Part shown: positions 23,575-34,320 of the stretch, piece after piece
How positions within the stretch are numbered: the first letter of the stretch is position 1
Layout of the letters: every line of letters starts with the position of its first letter
DNA from: Bisporella sp. PMI_857
Lineage: Eukaryota > Ascomycota > Leotiomycetes > Helotiales > Helotiaceae
Direction: 5' to 3'
Assembly (NCBI GenBank): GCA_021307315.1
Contig: JAJSPD010000096.1
Location: forward strand, 1-64,000
DNA length: 64,000 nt
Made by a program: the position numbers and the translations under genes
Notes under the pieces: generated by a model
Database searches by the model: none
Told to the model about the DNA's origin: nothing
Seen by the model: the letters and a program-made list of their open reading frames with translations, nothing else

Positions 23575-24394
23575 TCGGGACCGAGTTGCAGTGGACCACA
23601 CCTTTATCAGCACAGCCAGTCATATCGATCCAAATGTAAAGGCACGAAGGTAAAATTTGGTGATTTGAGCACCTCCATAGAGCCGTATTTCACTATTAGG
23701 TCTTTTTAGGATGAAAAATTGGCCTCCAATGTTTGGCTGTGTGAAGGCGTTGCAATATGCAAAACTCTCGTCTCAACAAGCAAGTTTTCTAAATCTGTCT
23801 CCAGTATGGCTTGCCAACCTAGATGGGTCACAACATTAATATCTTTTCACATTATTAGTTTGTATAGTAATTCGACCTGACAGAAATGATGGAGAAGAAG
23901 CTCTAGAAGAGACAATTTTTGGTGGAGGTTGACTTGGCACAACTCTGTCCAATCATAGCCCGAAAATCTGCAGACACCTAGAGTCATGAGCGATGCCTCC
24001 AAATTTTTCCCAAACGAAGTACTGCGCCACGCATTCCCGCACGCGCAATTTGAGGCTTAGCTGCTTAGGCCCTCCAGTCGCAGTGCTGTCAAGACACAGC
24101 CTCAAAAGTCGCTGCCGATTGGCTTTCCCGGCTGCAACCCTGGAAAGCCTCGCCCATATCTTCTACAAGAATTATGCAGCTCGCTCATCCAATCATAGTG
24201 CTTCAAGTACCACAGTTTCCCACGATGAAATGAAGAAATTTTAACCCATCTGTCAACAGAGCCTCATTTTGGCCTCCAATTTGTGCAAATCAGTATTTAA
24301 CTTGCACCGATTAGCAACTAAGATCGTTATATTGTAAGCACGCCGCGGTAAACTATTAATGTGAGAAACCTTGATTTATCTAAGAGTATCAAAC

Positions 24395-24495
24395 GAGTGT
24401 TATATACACAGGTGCGCAAGTTAGGTAGAGGTCCAGCTGAGCTTAGTTGGACCTCCACCCCATCTAACGTCTCTTGTATACACGATTCTGGAATG
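24395..24495. repeat. imperfect foldback (hairpin) repeat
   Basis: GAGGTCCA at 24428-24435 faces TGGACCTC at 24448-24455, and pairing continues outward with mismatches through GTTAG/CTAAC and GTTATATACAC/GTATACAC. The whole could fold into a hairpin of about 100 bp. It may be a MITE remnant. Confidence 0.5.
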
Positions 24496-24763
24496 AGACC
24501 AAGCATATTTCGTACGTGTATCATGTGACTAGGCACGTGATTATATAGCCCTGTACATAAACTCACTGGATGGGTCAAAAAAAGTCAATAACCCAATCCA
24601 GTCCAACCTATTCCACAGTCTAATTGCAAGGCTCTTTGTACCACAGCAGTGTAGTAGAAAAGTCACTTTGCTTACATCCGAATAGTGGAATCCACGTCTA
24701 TCGGTAGAGGGTAAGGCTACACTTACACCATGGTGTACGTTAAGAATTCTGACTAAGCGCGTT

Positions 24764-24905
24764 CCCCCACCAAAATGCCAGAACACAGCGTGACCAGCCC
24801 TAAAACACAGCACGACCAGCCCTAGAATACACTGCGACCAGCCTGTAAACACAGCGCAACTAGCCTGTATACACCCGATTACAGGCCTGTAAACACAGCA
24901 CAACT
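24764..24905. repeat. 22-bp subterminal tandem units within TIR
   Basis: Inside the left TIR a roughly 22-bp unit of the type AACACAGC-xx-ACCAGCCCTA recurs about six times with drift. The outer copies are mirrored in the right TIR. Such arrays often serve as transposase-binding sites (inference). Confidence 0.6.
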
Positions 24906-25263
24906 AACTTGTAATACAACCAAAGTTTAAATAACTTTGTTTTTTGCTTGTATACTTATACTATTGCTTTTTTAAAAAAAAAGTACTGTTAGTATTAAAG
25001 TTACTATTATTATTACTATTACTATTATTATTACTAACATTACTTTTGACTGCCGACTTTTTCAAGTGCTCTTGTTACCAAAACTACATATTGTTTTAAA
25101 AACCAGTTTTACAAGTTAATTAAATCTTAAGCAAAATAGTATTATTATAAAAAATATTGCTAAAAAATAAAGATAAAAGTATTTTGTAAAATTAACTTGA
25201 AGTTTACAAGTATTTTTACAGGTTTTTACAAATATGTTAAACACTTTACAGGCGGCCTGTAAT

Positions 25264-25436
25264 TGTCACGACACGCGCTGTGGATCTACAGATACAGAGG
25301 GCAACGGTGGTATCATACGAGAATCTATAGCTAAGGAAGGAAAAGGAGCTCGAGGAGAGCAGGCTATATATACACGAGGCGCTCTGAGAGCTCGCCTAAT
25401 ATAGGTCACGTGTGCTTGGGAGCACGGGACGTGACA
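25264..25436. mobile_element. solo LTR inserted in the Mutator-like element
   Basis: A 173-bp segment starts TGTCACGACACG and ends GGGACGTGACA, giving the TG...CA ends typical of fungal LTRs. It is flanked by GTAAT on both sides (25259-25263 and 25437-25441), a 5-bp target duplication. A TATA-like CTATATATAC lies inside. No internal retrotransposon sequence or second LTR is present, so it is a solo LTR left by recombination. Removing it restores inward continuation of the right TIR. Confidence 0.85.
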
Positions 25437-25617
25437 GTAATCGGGTGTGTACAGGCTAGTTGCGCTGTGTTTACAGGCTGGTCGCAGTGTATTCTAGGGC
25501 TGGTCGTGCTGTGTTTTAGGGCTGGTCACGCTGTGTTCTGGCATTTTGGTGGGGGAACGCGCTTAGTCAGAATTCTTAACGTACACCATGGTGTAAGTGT
25601 AGCCTTACCCATCGGTA

Positions 25618-25837
25618 GAAGGCTTCCCTAGTCAACCGCCCACCCTACTCAACCGCCCAAATTTTGGTTTTATTAGAATTTTGCCACAACAACATCATTT
25701 AATCAGAATTTGAACACTGCCACAGTAATTTTCGAGTTAATTTACATTAGATCCTTTAATTCGAGAATAATCTGACCATTTTGAAATTTTTCGATTTTTT
25801 TGGTGTTCCTACTATATTTTTGGGCGGTTGAGCCTTC
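25618..25837. mobile_element. TA-flanked MITE
   Basis: A 220-bp segment with ends GAAGGCT and AGCCTTC, each followed inward by CAACCGCCCA(AA), is bounded by TA on both sides as in Tc1/mariner-type MITEs. The left end carries an extra CAACCGCCCA copy. The interior is AT-rich and non-coding. The right target-site copy of the Mutator-like element overlaps its left edge. Confidence 0.6.
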
Positions 25838-25949
25838 TATAATAATGTTGACAGACAATAGTATCTCTTCTTAAACATTTCATATAGAGTTGCTAGCAAT
25901 TTTCTCGCTAAGGTGATCAGTATTGTGAAGTAGAGTTGCCTATATACAC

Positions 25950-28900
25950 TTACTGACGGGATATATGGCGTTTAAGTAAATCCTCGCGGTAGAATCGGCG
26001 AGAACAATCTTTCCACAAACACTTGTACTTACGTTCACCATGGGAAAGCTCATGGCGTCTCAATTAAGACATTAGAGGAAGGGCCAAATTGGAGGTGTGG
26101 GATTGCGTACCTGAGTCCCTCAGCACGTGTGTAAACCTAATCTGTTGTCAGTATACGTATCATAGTGCTCTGAAACCGAGCTAACCTTGTGACAATATTG
26201 GCAATTGTGTACAGGCAACCCTCGCTTGGCTCGACCGACACGGACCTTTACCGTTCGCGGCGATAAGTCTTTAGATGAGTCTCGCAGCACTGGCGGCGGT
26301 TCCTCTTCTGACTCCGGGCTATCTTCAATCTGAAGGACTTCCGGCAACACATCATTTATCGGAAGTTGTTTGGCGTCTAGAACCGGTTGAAAGCGCTGAA
26401 AATCGGGCACACTCATCTCATTCGGAAGTGGATGATATTTACGATTGTGCTTGAGAAGACCAGTTTTACTAGTGAAGCCTCTGGTAAAGAATTGGCAGGT
26501 TGGATCTGCGCAGCGCAAAGGCTTTGCGTGGAGAGTCTCGTGGTTATCTCTCTCAGAAAATGACGAGAATCCTTCAGAATGGCGCGGACATTCTCGGTAG
26601 CGACAAACGAACGCGTACTCAAGGTATTTTTCTTTAAACTTGTCCATGTCGTCCTTGGAGATATTTGGTGGGAGTGAGTCGTAGCTCATATGAGCGAGAG
26701 ATTGAACAATAGCTTGGTACTTATAATTGAGCACGCAAAAATGCGTCGGATCATGTTTTATCTCAGCGTCTTGTAGCACTGTATGCTGTCAGTTTGAACT
26801 CTGCGCGATAACGAATAAACGGAGTTACAATGAGGTTCTTGGTGAGCATATTTCTCCTGTGCTAAGAATTTGTTGAATGTGAAAATATCCATTCCCATAT
26901 GATGAGCCATAGGCATTACTTCAAGTACTTGAAGTTGGTTTTTAATCTCATCAGCGGAAGTCGTATCGTCAATCTTGATTGTGGTCGCGGCGGATCCTGG
27001 ATCCTGCTTCCAGAACTTGTCATCGACCTCTTCTAGTATATCTTCCAACACATCATCTGGCACAGGGCTGGCACATTTGACGCATTGATATAGATGCTGA
27101 AACCAGTACTTATTGGCATAATGATGTAATCCATGGAAGCCATTCACCACGCGAAATTGCCGCTCAGCATCGGAGATTGTATCGTCTATAAAACAGTGGC
27201 CCATGTTAAGGTAATTTATGCAAGAAATTGCGAGGTTGTAGTGAGCTTCATGGTAGTGTAGAAAAGGTCCGCTGGTGGCATGAAGAATGTATCTGTGGAT
27301 TTCGAGTTAGCCACGAAATATCGAAATTGAAGGGACAGGTATTATTTTGAAAGACCTGCTCTTTTGCAGAATAGTGCACAAAATCGAGAGTATTTTTCGG
27401 ACCATCTTCAATCAAAGGCTTACACAGCTCCCAAAAGCCATCGAGTAGCTTGCTGTTTTGGTCAAGGACACTGCCGCTTACACATAATACAATTCCATCC
27501 TGAATCTCATAGGACTTCATTACTCGAAAGGAGCAAGCAACCCACTGAAGGATTCTGATCGCTTTCTGGCAATCACGTTCCCCGAGCTCTTTCATGATAT
27601 GTTGAAGAATGCGACCATATCTGCAACGTGTTAACTACGAAGGTAGCGACAAGGTGCAACATACGCTTCCTCAAGGCCATCTGGCAGAGTCTCAACTGCA
27701 TTTTTTAGTTCTTGAATACTGTGGCACTGTTCTAAGCTTTGTAGGACAAGCCGAACCCATAAAAACATTCCTATATACCTGTCATCGAACGTGCTATATA
27801 CCGGAGAAGTCAACTTACCTTCTGCTTTCAATATGATACGTCGTTGAACATTGTCTATGAGCTTATCACTAAATTTCAGCCGGAAGTCCTCTAGAGAAGT
27901 CTGCACGTATGCTGTGATGTCTTCATTAATGCTGGAAGATTCATCCTTTAGAGAGATGGTTGGCTTGTTACTCAATACTTTATCCAACTGCTTCCCTTCT
28001 CTGTTAGAGAACAAGATGCGGCATTGCCCTCCGGGAAGCTTCCCCAAGTTGAATAAATCTGTCAACACTTGTCGTTGATCTGATTCGGGATACTCATCCA
28101 GCCCATCGATGATAATTCTGGCAGAAGATACGGTCTCGAGAATTTCATGGAGCATTCGCCGTAGACGTACAATCGATGGCGCTAATCCTTTATTGGCGTA
28201 ATTTTCGAAGATATAAGGAGCAAGGTCAAGATTAGCCTTTAGAACTTGAACTGCAAGCGACCGCAGAATTTCGCTAACCAGATTTCTACCAGTTGTGTAG
28301 CTGTTGCAGATATAGTAGGCAGTGGTAAAACTTGTTTCTTCCTGCAAACTCTGAATAATATGAGTACTCAATATTGTTTTGCCTGTTATAATTGTTACCA
28401 ACATGAGACAAGAATATCAATCAGTAGAAGCTTACCTGTGCCCGGATTTCCCTTCACCCAAAGGATTGAGTCCGCATGCGGGTCATCATTCCATTTCTTG
28501 AAGATTGGATTTTTGAGCACCCATTCACATGTGCCTTGTTGTCTTTTGATAGATAGCCTTTCCAATTCATCATCTTGTTGTTCATCTACGACCTTCAACC
28601 AAGCAATCGAGTCGTGGAGGCAGGAATCAAGACTCCTCTTTTCTCTGATAATAGACTCCTCTAGCGCTTGAGCTCTCCACGCACGAGCTGCAATAATATC
28701 ATTTATGACAATCTCCTTCATGAGCATCTCTTTGTGATGAGCAAGATTCTTCAAGATTCCTTGGAAGCGAGCCTCAAAAGATTTCCACAATGAGTCGAAG
28801 AATAAGTGCCAGGCTGTAAAATGTTAATACATAAGTCTATGTCCGAATGACTAATCAGGATATTACAGAGGAGAAATCTTATTCAGAGATATTGGAGTAA

Positions 28901-29507
28901 TCAAAGATTTTACCTTACCTCGTCTACGGAAAAATTTGTATGCCCTTTGGTGAAACTCGAGTATATCTGTATATACCATTGCTAGAACGGCCTGGAAGCT
29001 TGCGTCATTACAGAACGACACCTGTAACCTGTCAAACTGCGGCATTGCCTCAGCGATCTGACAATACGCATCAAGAAGCTTGTCGAATATATCGTTATAC
29101 TCGCTTGCAAGCTACGTTTTACTATTAGCACGGCGTGATGCGCGTGACAGACTCGTACCTGAAGCATGAGCTTTATTGGTGCCTTTCAAGCCTCTATCAG
29201 CCCATCCATTTGCGAAACAGGGCAAGGATATACAAACCCATATCCAAGGAAGGTACGGAGTGCCGTTGCATAAAATTTCAATCGACTTCGAGTACTTTTC
29301 CAACCCTTTTAGGAAAGGCTCGATTCTCCGCATATTCCGCACAGATTTCCGCCTTCGTTGCTCTTCTTGAATCTCTTCTGCTGCCTTCCATACATCTTCC
29401 AGAGTTGTTGATTGAAAAGCATTAGCATCAGTCGTTGTTACGGATTGTTTTAAGTTCTTAAAGGCTGTGTCGAAGTTTGGAGAGGCTGCACCTGTGGTGG
29501 GAGACAT
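25950..29507 (-). CDS. NLR-like STAND NTPase with C-terminal C2H2 zinc fingers
   Basis: Eleven exons: 29238-29507, 29159-29182, 28919-29111, 28436-28813, 27819-28382, 27665-27770, 27360-27620, 26829-27292, 26186-26778, 26111-26136, 25950-26058; 995 aa, all phases agree. The N-terminal helical region (PYLPWIWAPIKLMLQ, KLLDAYCQIAEAMPQFD) resembles the DUF7708 type. It is followed by a NACHT/NPHP3-like ATPase with Walker A GNPGTGKT (re-created across an intron) and Walker B RIIIDGLDEYP. Then come HYSAKE-YILHATSG and a second helical region. The C-terminus has zinc-finger segments YAFVCRYRECPRHSEGF, LRCADPTCQFF, CQYCHKVYTRAEGLRRHELSH and YKCLWKDCSRRFYREDLLKRH. Intron 7 appears to be GC-AG (27293-27359). 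Fungal proteins of this class are thought to act in non-self recognition; no function was shown here. Confidence 0.8.
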
Positions 29508-30344
29508 TGCTCACTACAGTTATCATAGACTGCTAAACCTACGAGAAATTCAGCATAGAATTCCTTGACAACAGAAGCTGATAATCATTATATGTGGAAC
29601 TGTGATTTTCCTGGAAAAGCGAAGGTTGAAAAACTCGACAATTCCATGAGGCTGCAGGATGAGCCTCTTTCAAGGTGGTGTAACGTCCACTCGTGACCAT
29701 ATCCCATTTTATGATGGTGAGTAAAAGCCACTGCATCGGCGATCAATTATTTGCCTTGCTCAGAACCTGATATCTTTTCAACTATCATTTACAAATCGGC
29801 CTCATATAACTTGACAAGAAGCAAGATATGGTTCGCTTAGGCAAGTCACTTTAGAGCAAGCATTCTGAATATTATCATTATTAAAGTTCGCTTTCCATCT
29901 TCTATATTGATTAATATTATCAGTGCCGTTCCTAATGTGCCTTGGTTTGAGATGATCCGTAACTAGCAATGGGCATCAATGTTCATTTCTTGAAAATAGT
30001 CATGTGAGTTTCACGTGCCATATCATACTAATTGTAACAAAAAGATTTTGAGGGCAGAAAACCGTGTCCTTGTAAGTCATAGGCTTCAGTCTGAAAAGGG
30101 TATTATACTTCTCCCAGACTTGCTTATCCTAAAAGATGCTAACGCTGCTCACCTGGAACATTGTAAATTTTGAGATAGAAGTTCTATTGCTCCTGATAAA
30201 AACCATGGAAGACATAATTCTGTCCTTTGTAACTTTAAGAATTTCCTCGGAGAACATTATATATCTTGCGGCGATACTAAACAACAATCTAATGTGCTTT
30301 GGTTCTCCCATTTATTTGTTTTAAACTTAGGTTATTTTCCAATC
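29508..30344. other. intergenic, no gene recognised
   Basis: Upstream region of the NLR-like gene; AT-rich, with only short open frames on both strands around 30129-30324. Confidence 0.45.
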
Positions 30345-30642
30345 ACGTAGTCCGAATGATGATGTATCCCAGCTTTCGCCTCTCGTTTTTAGTCACCAAG
30401 TCTTTATCGGCAGCAAACTTTACCTCCATGAATGTTGAACCGCGATCCAGATCTTAGTGGTTTGCTCCTTCGTCCCCTCATCATACCAATCTAGAGCCGC
30501 CTTGCGTGATCGCGCACCCCATTGCGCTGACGGTGATGAAGCACTTCACATCAGCATCAACGCAAGCATTCATGGCCTTGATGTCGCCGTCACGGTCTAT
30601 GGCAGCGAGACAACCGCAGCGGGCTCGATGTTTTTGAAGCGT
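30345..30642 (-). pseudogene. remnant of NAD(P)-binding (atypical SDR) gene
   Basis: Reading the minus strand, fragments match the NAD(P)H-binding atypical SDR proteins of fungi in the right order but in different frames: RFKNIEPAAVV, AIDRDGDIKAMNACVDADVK, FITVSAM, VRDHARRL, DWYDEGTKEQTTKIW, and KFAADKDLVTK ... GYIIIRT. At least three frameshifts and several stops separate them. The nucleotide-binding N-terminus and the C-terminus are absent. Confidence 0.7.
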
Positions 30643-30737
30643 TAAGTGACGTCTCTCTCAAGACTACTTTCTTGTATGATATCCAGCAGGTCCTTGGGTT
30701 TGCGAAAATCTTATCTTCGAATATGATGGAACGCTGT

Positions 30738-30800
30738 TTAGGTCTGAAGACTCAGTGGTAGCCACAATATCTTTTTCATGCATCCAGGACACTTCTACCT
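30738..30800 (-). repeat. 63-bp scrap of SNF2 coding sequence
   Basis: This segment matches 19804-19867 in the SNF2 gene in the same orientation, with shared blocks such as GTAGCCACAA and GTCC/ATCC-A-GA-AC-TTCT. It is too short and diverged to be a gene. It indicates that a second SNF2-like copy once lay here or that a small fragment was captured. Confidence 0.6.
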
Positions 30801-30887
30801 CTCATGCGACTTAGGATAACTGCTGTCCACGATTGAGAAGAACGAAAACAACAGATGAATTGTGAGATTGAAGGGTCCCGAGAGATT

Positions 30888-31852
30888 CTAAGTCTGGACA
30901 TCATCCAACGCCTCCCACAAGAATTTGTTCTGAACCTTACATCCGCCACCTGAGCCTTTGTTGGCCACACATCCGTTCTCGAGCGCAAGCGCGATAGTAT
31001 CAATCTTCTCCTCAGTCGTAGCAAACTGCATCAGCATTTGATATGCTCTGGAGCATTCCACACCATCTGATCCGTCAACTTCGTGCGTCCCGTCGACTGT
31101 GGCTGGCATTTGTGTAATATCGGCTTGGGGATTGGCAGCGAGATGTGTAATGAGCTTACAGGGAGCAGCTTTAGGCGCAAGAGATGCCTCTTGAGTTGGC
31201 TGTGTTGCGCAGGAAGGCTCTGCATGGGAAACTTTATTGGTCAAGGCTCGGTGGTGGCTTTTGCCCGATAGGCAGCTCATAGATGCAAGACACTGGGCGG
31301 CGGATTCTACCTCTTTCAAGTCTGGTTTATCTATGGCAGATTCAGGCGATGGGAGACTATCTACAATTGGTCCGCTCGTACTATCTTGCTTCTTTTCTTC
31401 CTAAGGAACCGTGAGCAAATGCAAGTGTCTGAACGGATACAGGAAGACAGACTGATTGAGGTAATGTAACGTGAGCAGTCCCTTCATGTGACCACTTGTT
31501 GCATACGATAGTGTCGCTGATACCATTCTCATCCTGCTGGATCCAAGAATGAACGACATTGTCATCGACTCCAACGTAGCGAAGCAACTGTCTTAGCCGC
31601 GCATTCTCTCGTGCTACTTTTCGTGCAGAAAGTTGGACCTCTTTAGTAGCTTGAACGCCCTGCTCCCGGAGTTCTCTCAATGACCGTTCCAGGTCAGTGA
31701 CGTATTCCTTCCGGCGTAATCTGAATCTTCGTTTATTTTCTCTCAAGCGGGTAGCGCGACCTGGGTCCTACCACAAATACATCCATGTCAGCAGTTGCTA
31801 CCAGTTCCGGAGGCGGAATATAGCATGCGGATGTGGGTATTGGCTTTACCAT
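30888..31852 (-). CDS. fungal bZIP transcription factor
   Basis: Proposed exons 31850-31852 (ATG only), 31441-31767 and 30888-31400; 280 aa. The basic region RLRENKRRFRLRRKEYV and the zipper that follows (LERSLRELREQGVQATKEVQ, then VARENARLRQLLRYVGV) are typical of a fungal bZIP family. The C-terminal block CSRAYQMLMQF ... LENGC and CKVQNKFLWEALDDV is also shared by that family. The 40-bp second intron (31401-31440) is short but in phase. The start is uncertain: a TAG directly precedes the DPGRATR segment, so an acceptor there (GGTAG) is needed, and the best donor directly follows an ATG at 31852, giving a one-codon coding exon. The protein is a nuclear regulator, target unknown. Confidence 0.75.
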
Positions 31853-32697
31853 TTTACCTGTAATACCAGGATATAGGGTATGGTGATGATGACTATCAGT
31901 GCTCAAGAACGAGAACGAGAGTGAGCGTGTGCAGTTTGCTGTATGCAGGTTTGGGGAGTGGAGGAGATGGGGAAGGTAATGGGGGAATGCCGCGACCGGG
32001 CAGATATGATTGGTGGTTACGGTACGCCAGCAGCGGGGCATGAAATGGCGCCAAGCAAGATCCAAGGTTGGGCTTAATTAATACTGTCTAATAATCCTCT
32101 AATTTCTATGTACTGTCTGCTAAATCGAAGTTCTACGCTAGCTTAATTAATGCTTAGTGGCATAGTAGTTATATGTAAAAGTATATTTAAAGTTCAGAGC
32201 GCTCCAAAGGTGCTAAGAACGAACAAAACATCTTAAGAATGATCCGGCGACCATAAAGCTATGCTGTTTAAAAAAGTCCATATAAAGAAAGAAAAAGATG
32301 TAGATTTTTAATTTAGCTTATTTTATACACGCTTTACATCGAATTACGCGGAAACTCATTCAGGTTGGTGGATAGTCTTGGGAGGAGGGAGGGGGGGGCG
32401 GCTTGGTTGATTAGGGGAAAAAAGGAAACATCCGCTTTGATCTCAACTTTGGCTGTTTACTACACCTTGGCGGTGCAAGCCACAAGCTAAAATTCCATGG
32501 CACTGGGACCCTACAGGATAATAAAATTTTTATCCAATCATCTCTCAGCTGTCCGTCCATCACTCACTTGAGCTCAACATCGACGAACTTCGATATAAAG
32601 ATGCTATCATATAGCATGTTATTCAAAATGTCTTTGGCAACATATCAATATTCGGTGAAACTTGACCCGAGACTTTTCAGGTGTTCAGTCCTCCTCA
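31853..32697. promoter_or_regulatory. divergent promoter region with a G-rich tract
   Basis: An 845-bp gap separates the bZIP gene (minus) from the chromate-transporter gene (plus). A G-run near 32380-32402 (GGGAGGAGGGAGGGGGGGGC) could form a G-quadruplex. No defined factor site was recognised. Confidence 0.4.
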
Positions 32698-34320
32698 ATG
32701 GCGACCATAAGCAGCTCAGAACCGATATCGCCAGATAAAGGGCATCACCCGGTCTCAAACTCGGAACCAGTTAACATTGATATCGAGTCTCAAAATGACT
32801 CCCCGAAGAATGAAGCCACTACCTCGACAGATACGGCATCACCGAGCGAGGATGCAGACCTCGAGGACAACTCCAATGTTCCTCGCCTCTCAATTCTTCG
32901 GCTCTTTTGGTTCTTCTTCTACAACTTCGGGCTCTTCGCCTGGGGCGGTCCCGTGGCCCAGATTGCTCTCATCAAGGATCGGCTTGTCATCCAGGAAAAA
33001 TGGATCACGCTTGCACGCTTCCAGCGCGTCTTCTCGGTCTACCAAATCCTTCCCGGGCCGGAGGCAGCAGAGCTTTGCATGTTCTTTGGATGTTTGTCGG
33101 CCGGGAGGCTTGGCGGTATCGTCGCTGGGCTAGCCTTTATCCTTCCCGGCTTCGTTTTGATGCTGGTAGCAAGCTATGTATACTGGTTGGCAGGATTTGA
33201 AAACAAGTACTTCAACGCATCCTTCAGGGCGCTGCAACCTATGGTAGCCGCGATGGTGAGAGCATATCCCGTTTGATGGTCGCGATCGAAATCCACTAAT
33301 CAAGCCACAGATCCTGCGAGCAGCCCACAAGATAGCAGATCACTCGGTGATAAATCAAAAGACCCGCAAAGTTGATCCGTTCCTGGTCATCACAGCTATT
33401 TGTACAGCAATAAACAGTGCCCTTCGCATCAACATGTAAGCAGACATGTTGTCGAATACGCCACGCAATGTTGACGCGCTGACTGACTGTAGCTTTATCT
33501 CACTGGGCCTTTACGGAGTAATTTACACCTTTGTGTCTCGACGGTTGTGGATCCCAGCCGGACTGCTTTTCGTGCTCCAGTATGTCGGTTATGCGATTTA
33601 CGTTGTGTTTCGCGGTGTCCCTTCGCCTGTGTCTCTTGCGCTTGGGATAGCAAAGACCCCTTCGCTTATCAATCTCTTCGTTCTTGGCCTCGTCGCAGGA
33701 AGCCTCTCTTTCGGCGGCGCATATACTGCAATACCATTTGTACAAGTCGAGGCCGTTCTGAAAGGAGGCTGGTTAACACAAAGTGTCTTTATTGACTGTA
33801 TAGCAATTGGAAACGTGTTACCTGCACCTCTGGTGATCTTTGTAACCTTCGTAGGGTTTCAAGGAGGAATGGCAGATGGAGGATTGGGAAGCGCGTTTGC
33901 TGGTGCTGTTATTATCACGCTAGGAATGTTCTTTCCCTGCTTCCTCTTCACCATTGCTGGTCATTCCTTGCTAGAGAAGTTGGTGAGAAACAAGGTTGGT
34001 CATCACTTATATGTAATTCAGTGTCGCATGCTGACCAATAGCAGTTCCTCTCGGCTTTCTTCGATGGCCTCTGTGGTGCTGTGGTTGGCGTCATAGCCAT
34101 TATAGCAGCCCAGATTCTCAAATCTAGCATCGAAGGCCTAGCGGGAAAGACAGCGACAGATTCCATTATCGTGGCATACGATCGGATCTCCCAGGTTGGA
34201 TCGGCCGCGGTATTGTATCTTCTGGCATTGGCAGTGTTGTATAAATTTAATAACAAGTACACTGCACTGTTATTATTGCTATCAGGAGCTATCGCGGGAC
34301 AGTTCATCTTCGTTTCTTAA
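32698..34320 (+). CDS. chromate ion transporter (CHR family)
   Basis: Four exons: 32698-33255, 33311-33435, 33493-33994, 34045-34320; introns 50-57 bp; 486 aa. The start is the ATG at 32698; the open frame continues upstream but without another ATG. A disordered Ser/Thr/Asp-rich N-terminus of about 70 residues precedes two homologous CHR halves (PF02417). The first has NFGLFAWGGPVAQIALIKDR and YQILPGPEAAEL. The second has SFGGAYTAIPFVQVEAV and NVLPAPLVIFVTFVG. About ten hydrophobic segments are visible. Bacterial ChrA exports chromate; fungal members are membrane transporters whose real substrates may be chromate, sulfate or other anions. The two-domain length is normal. Confidence 0.88.

Larger units (their letters stand above)
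24709..25610. mobile_element. non-autonomous Mutator-like TIR element with 9-bp target duplication
   Basis: The left end begins GGGTAAGGCTACACTTACAC and the right end is its exact inverse. The terminal inverted repeats match for about 174 bp (24709-24882 against 25437-25610) with a single mismatch, and imperfect pairing continues inward. The element is flanked on both sides by ATCGGTAGA (24700-24708 and 25611-25619), a 9-bp direct target duplication. Long TIRs plus a 9-bp duplication are characteristic of the Mutator (MULE) superfamily. The interior is AT-rich (ATT microsatellite near 25000-25050) with no transposase, so it would need an enzyme from elsewhere. The superfamily call is inference; the TIR and duplication are directly visible. 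Confidence 0.85.
23575..26070. repeat. inverted duplication copy A (contains nested insertions)
   Basis: Blocks within 23575-24300 and 25885-26070 are the reverse complement of 35010-36165. Examples are the shared AGACACAGCCTCAAA (about 24093) and CTTACTGACGGGATATATGG (about 25949). The blocks are in the order expected for one inverted segment interrupted by inserted elements. The copy covers the last coding exon of the NLR-like gene and its 3' flank. Confidence 0.8.

Noticed and set aside
24541..24903. Minus-strand 120-codon frame starting MCCVYRPVIGCIQ and its twin on the plus strand at 25410-25631
   Set aside because: Both are readings of the terminal inverted repeats of the Mutator-like element; identical peptides arise only because the ends are mirror copies.
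29159..29182. Frameshift in the NLR-like gene near APIKLMLQ
   Set aside because: Using the TGAAAG acceptor at 29183 gives an in-phase 24-bp exon matching the family, so no shift is needed.
32380..32402. G-run as a definite G-quadruplex regulator
   Set aside because: Only a low-complexity tract is visible; no evidence that it acts on either neighbouring gene.
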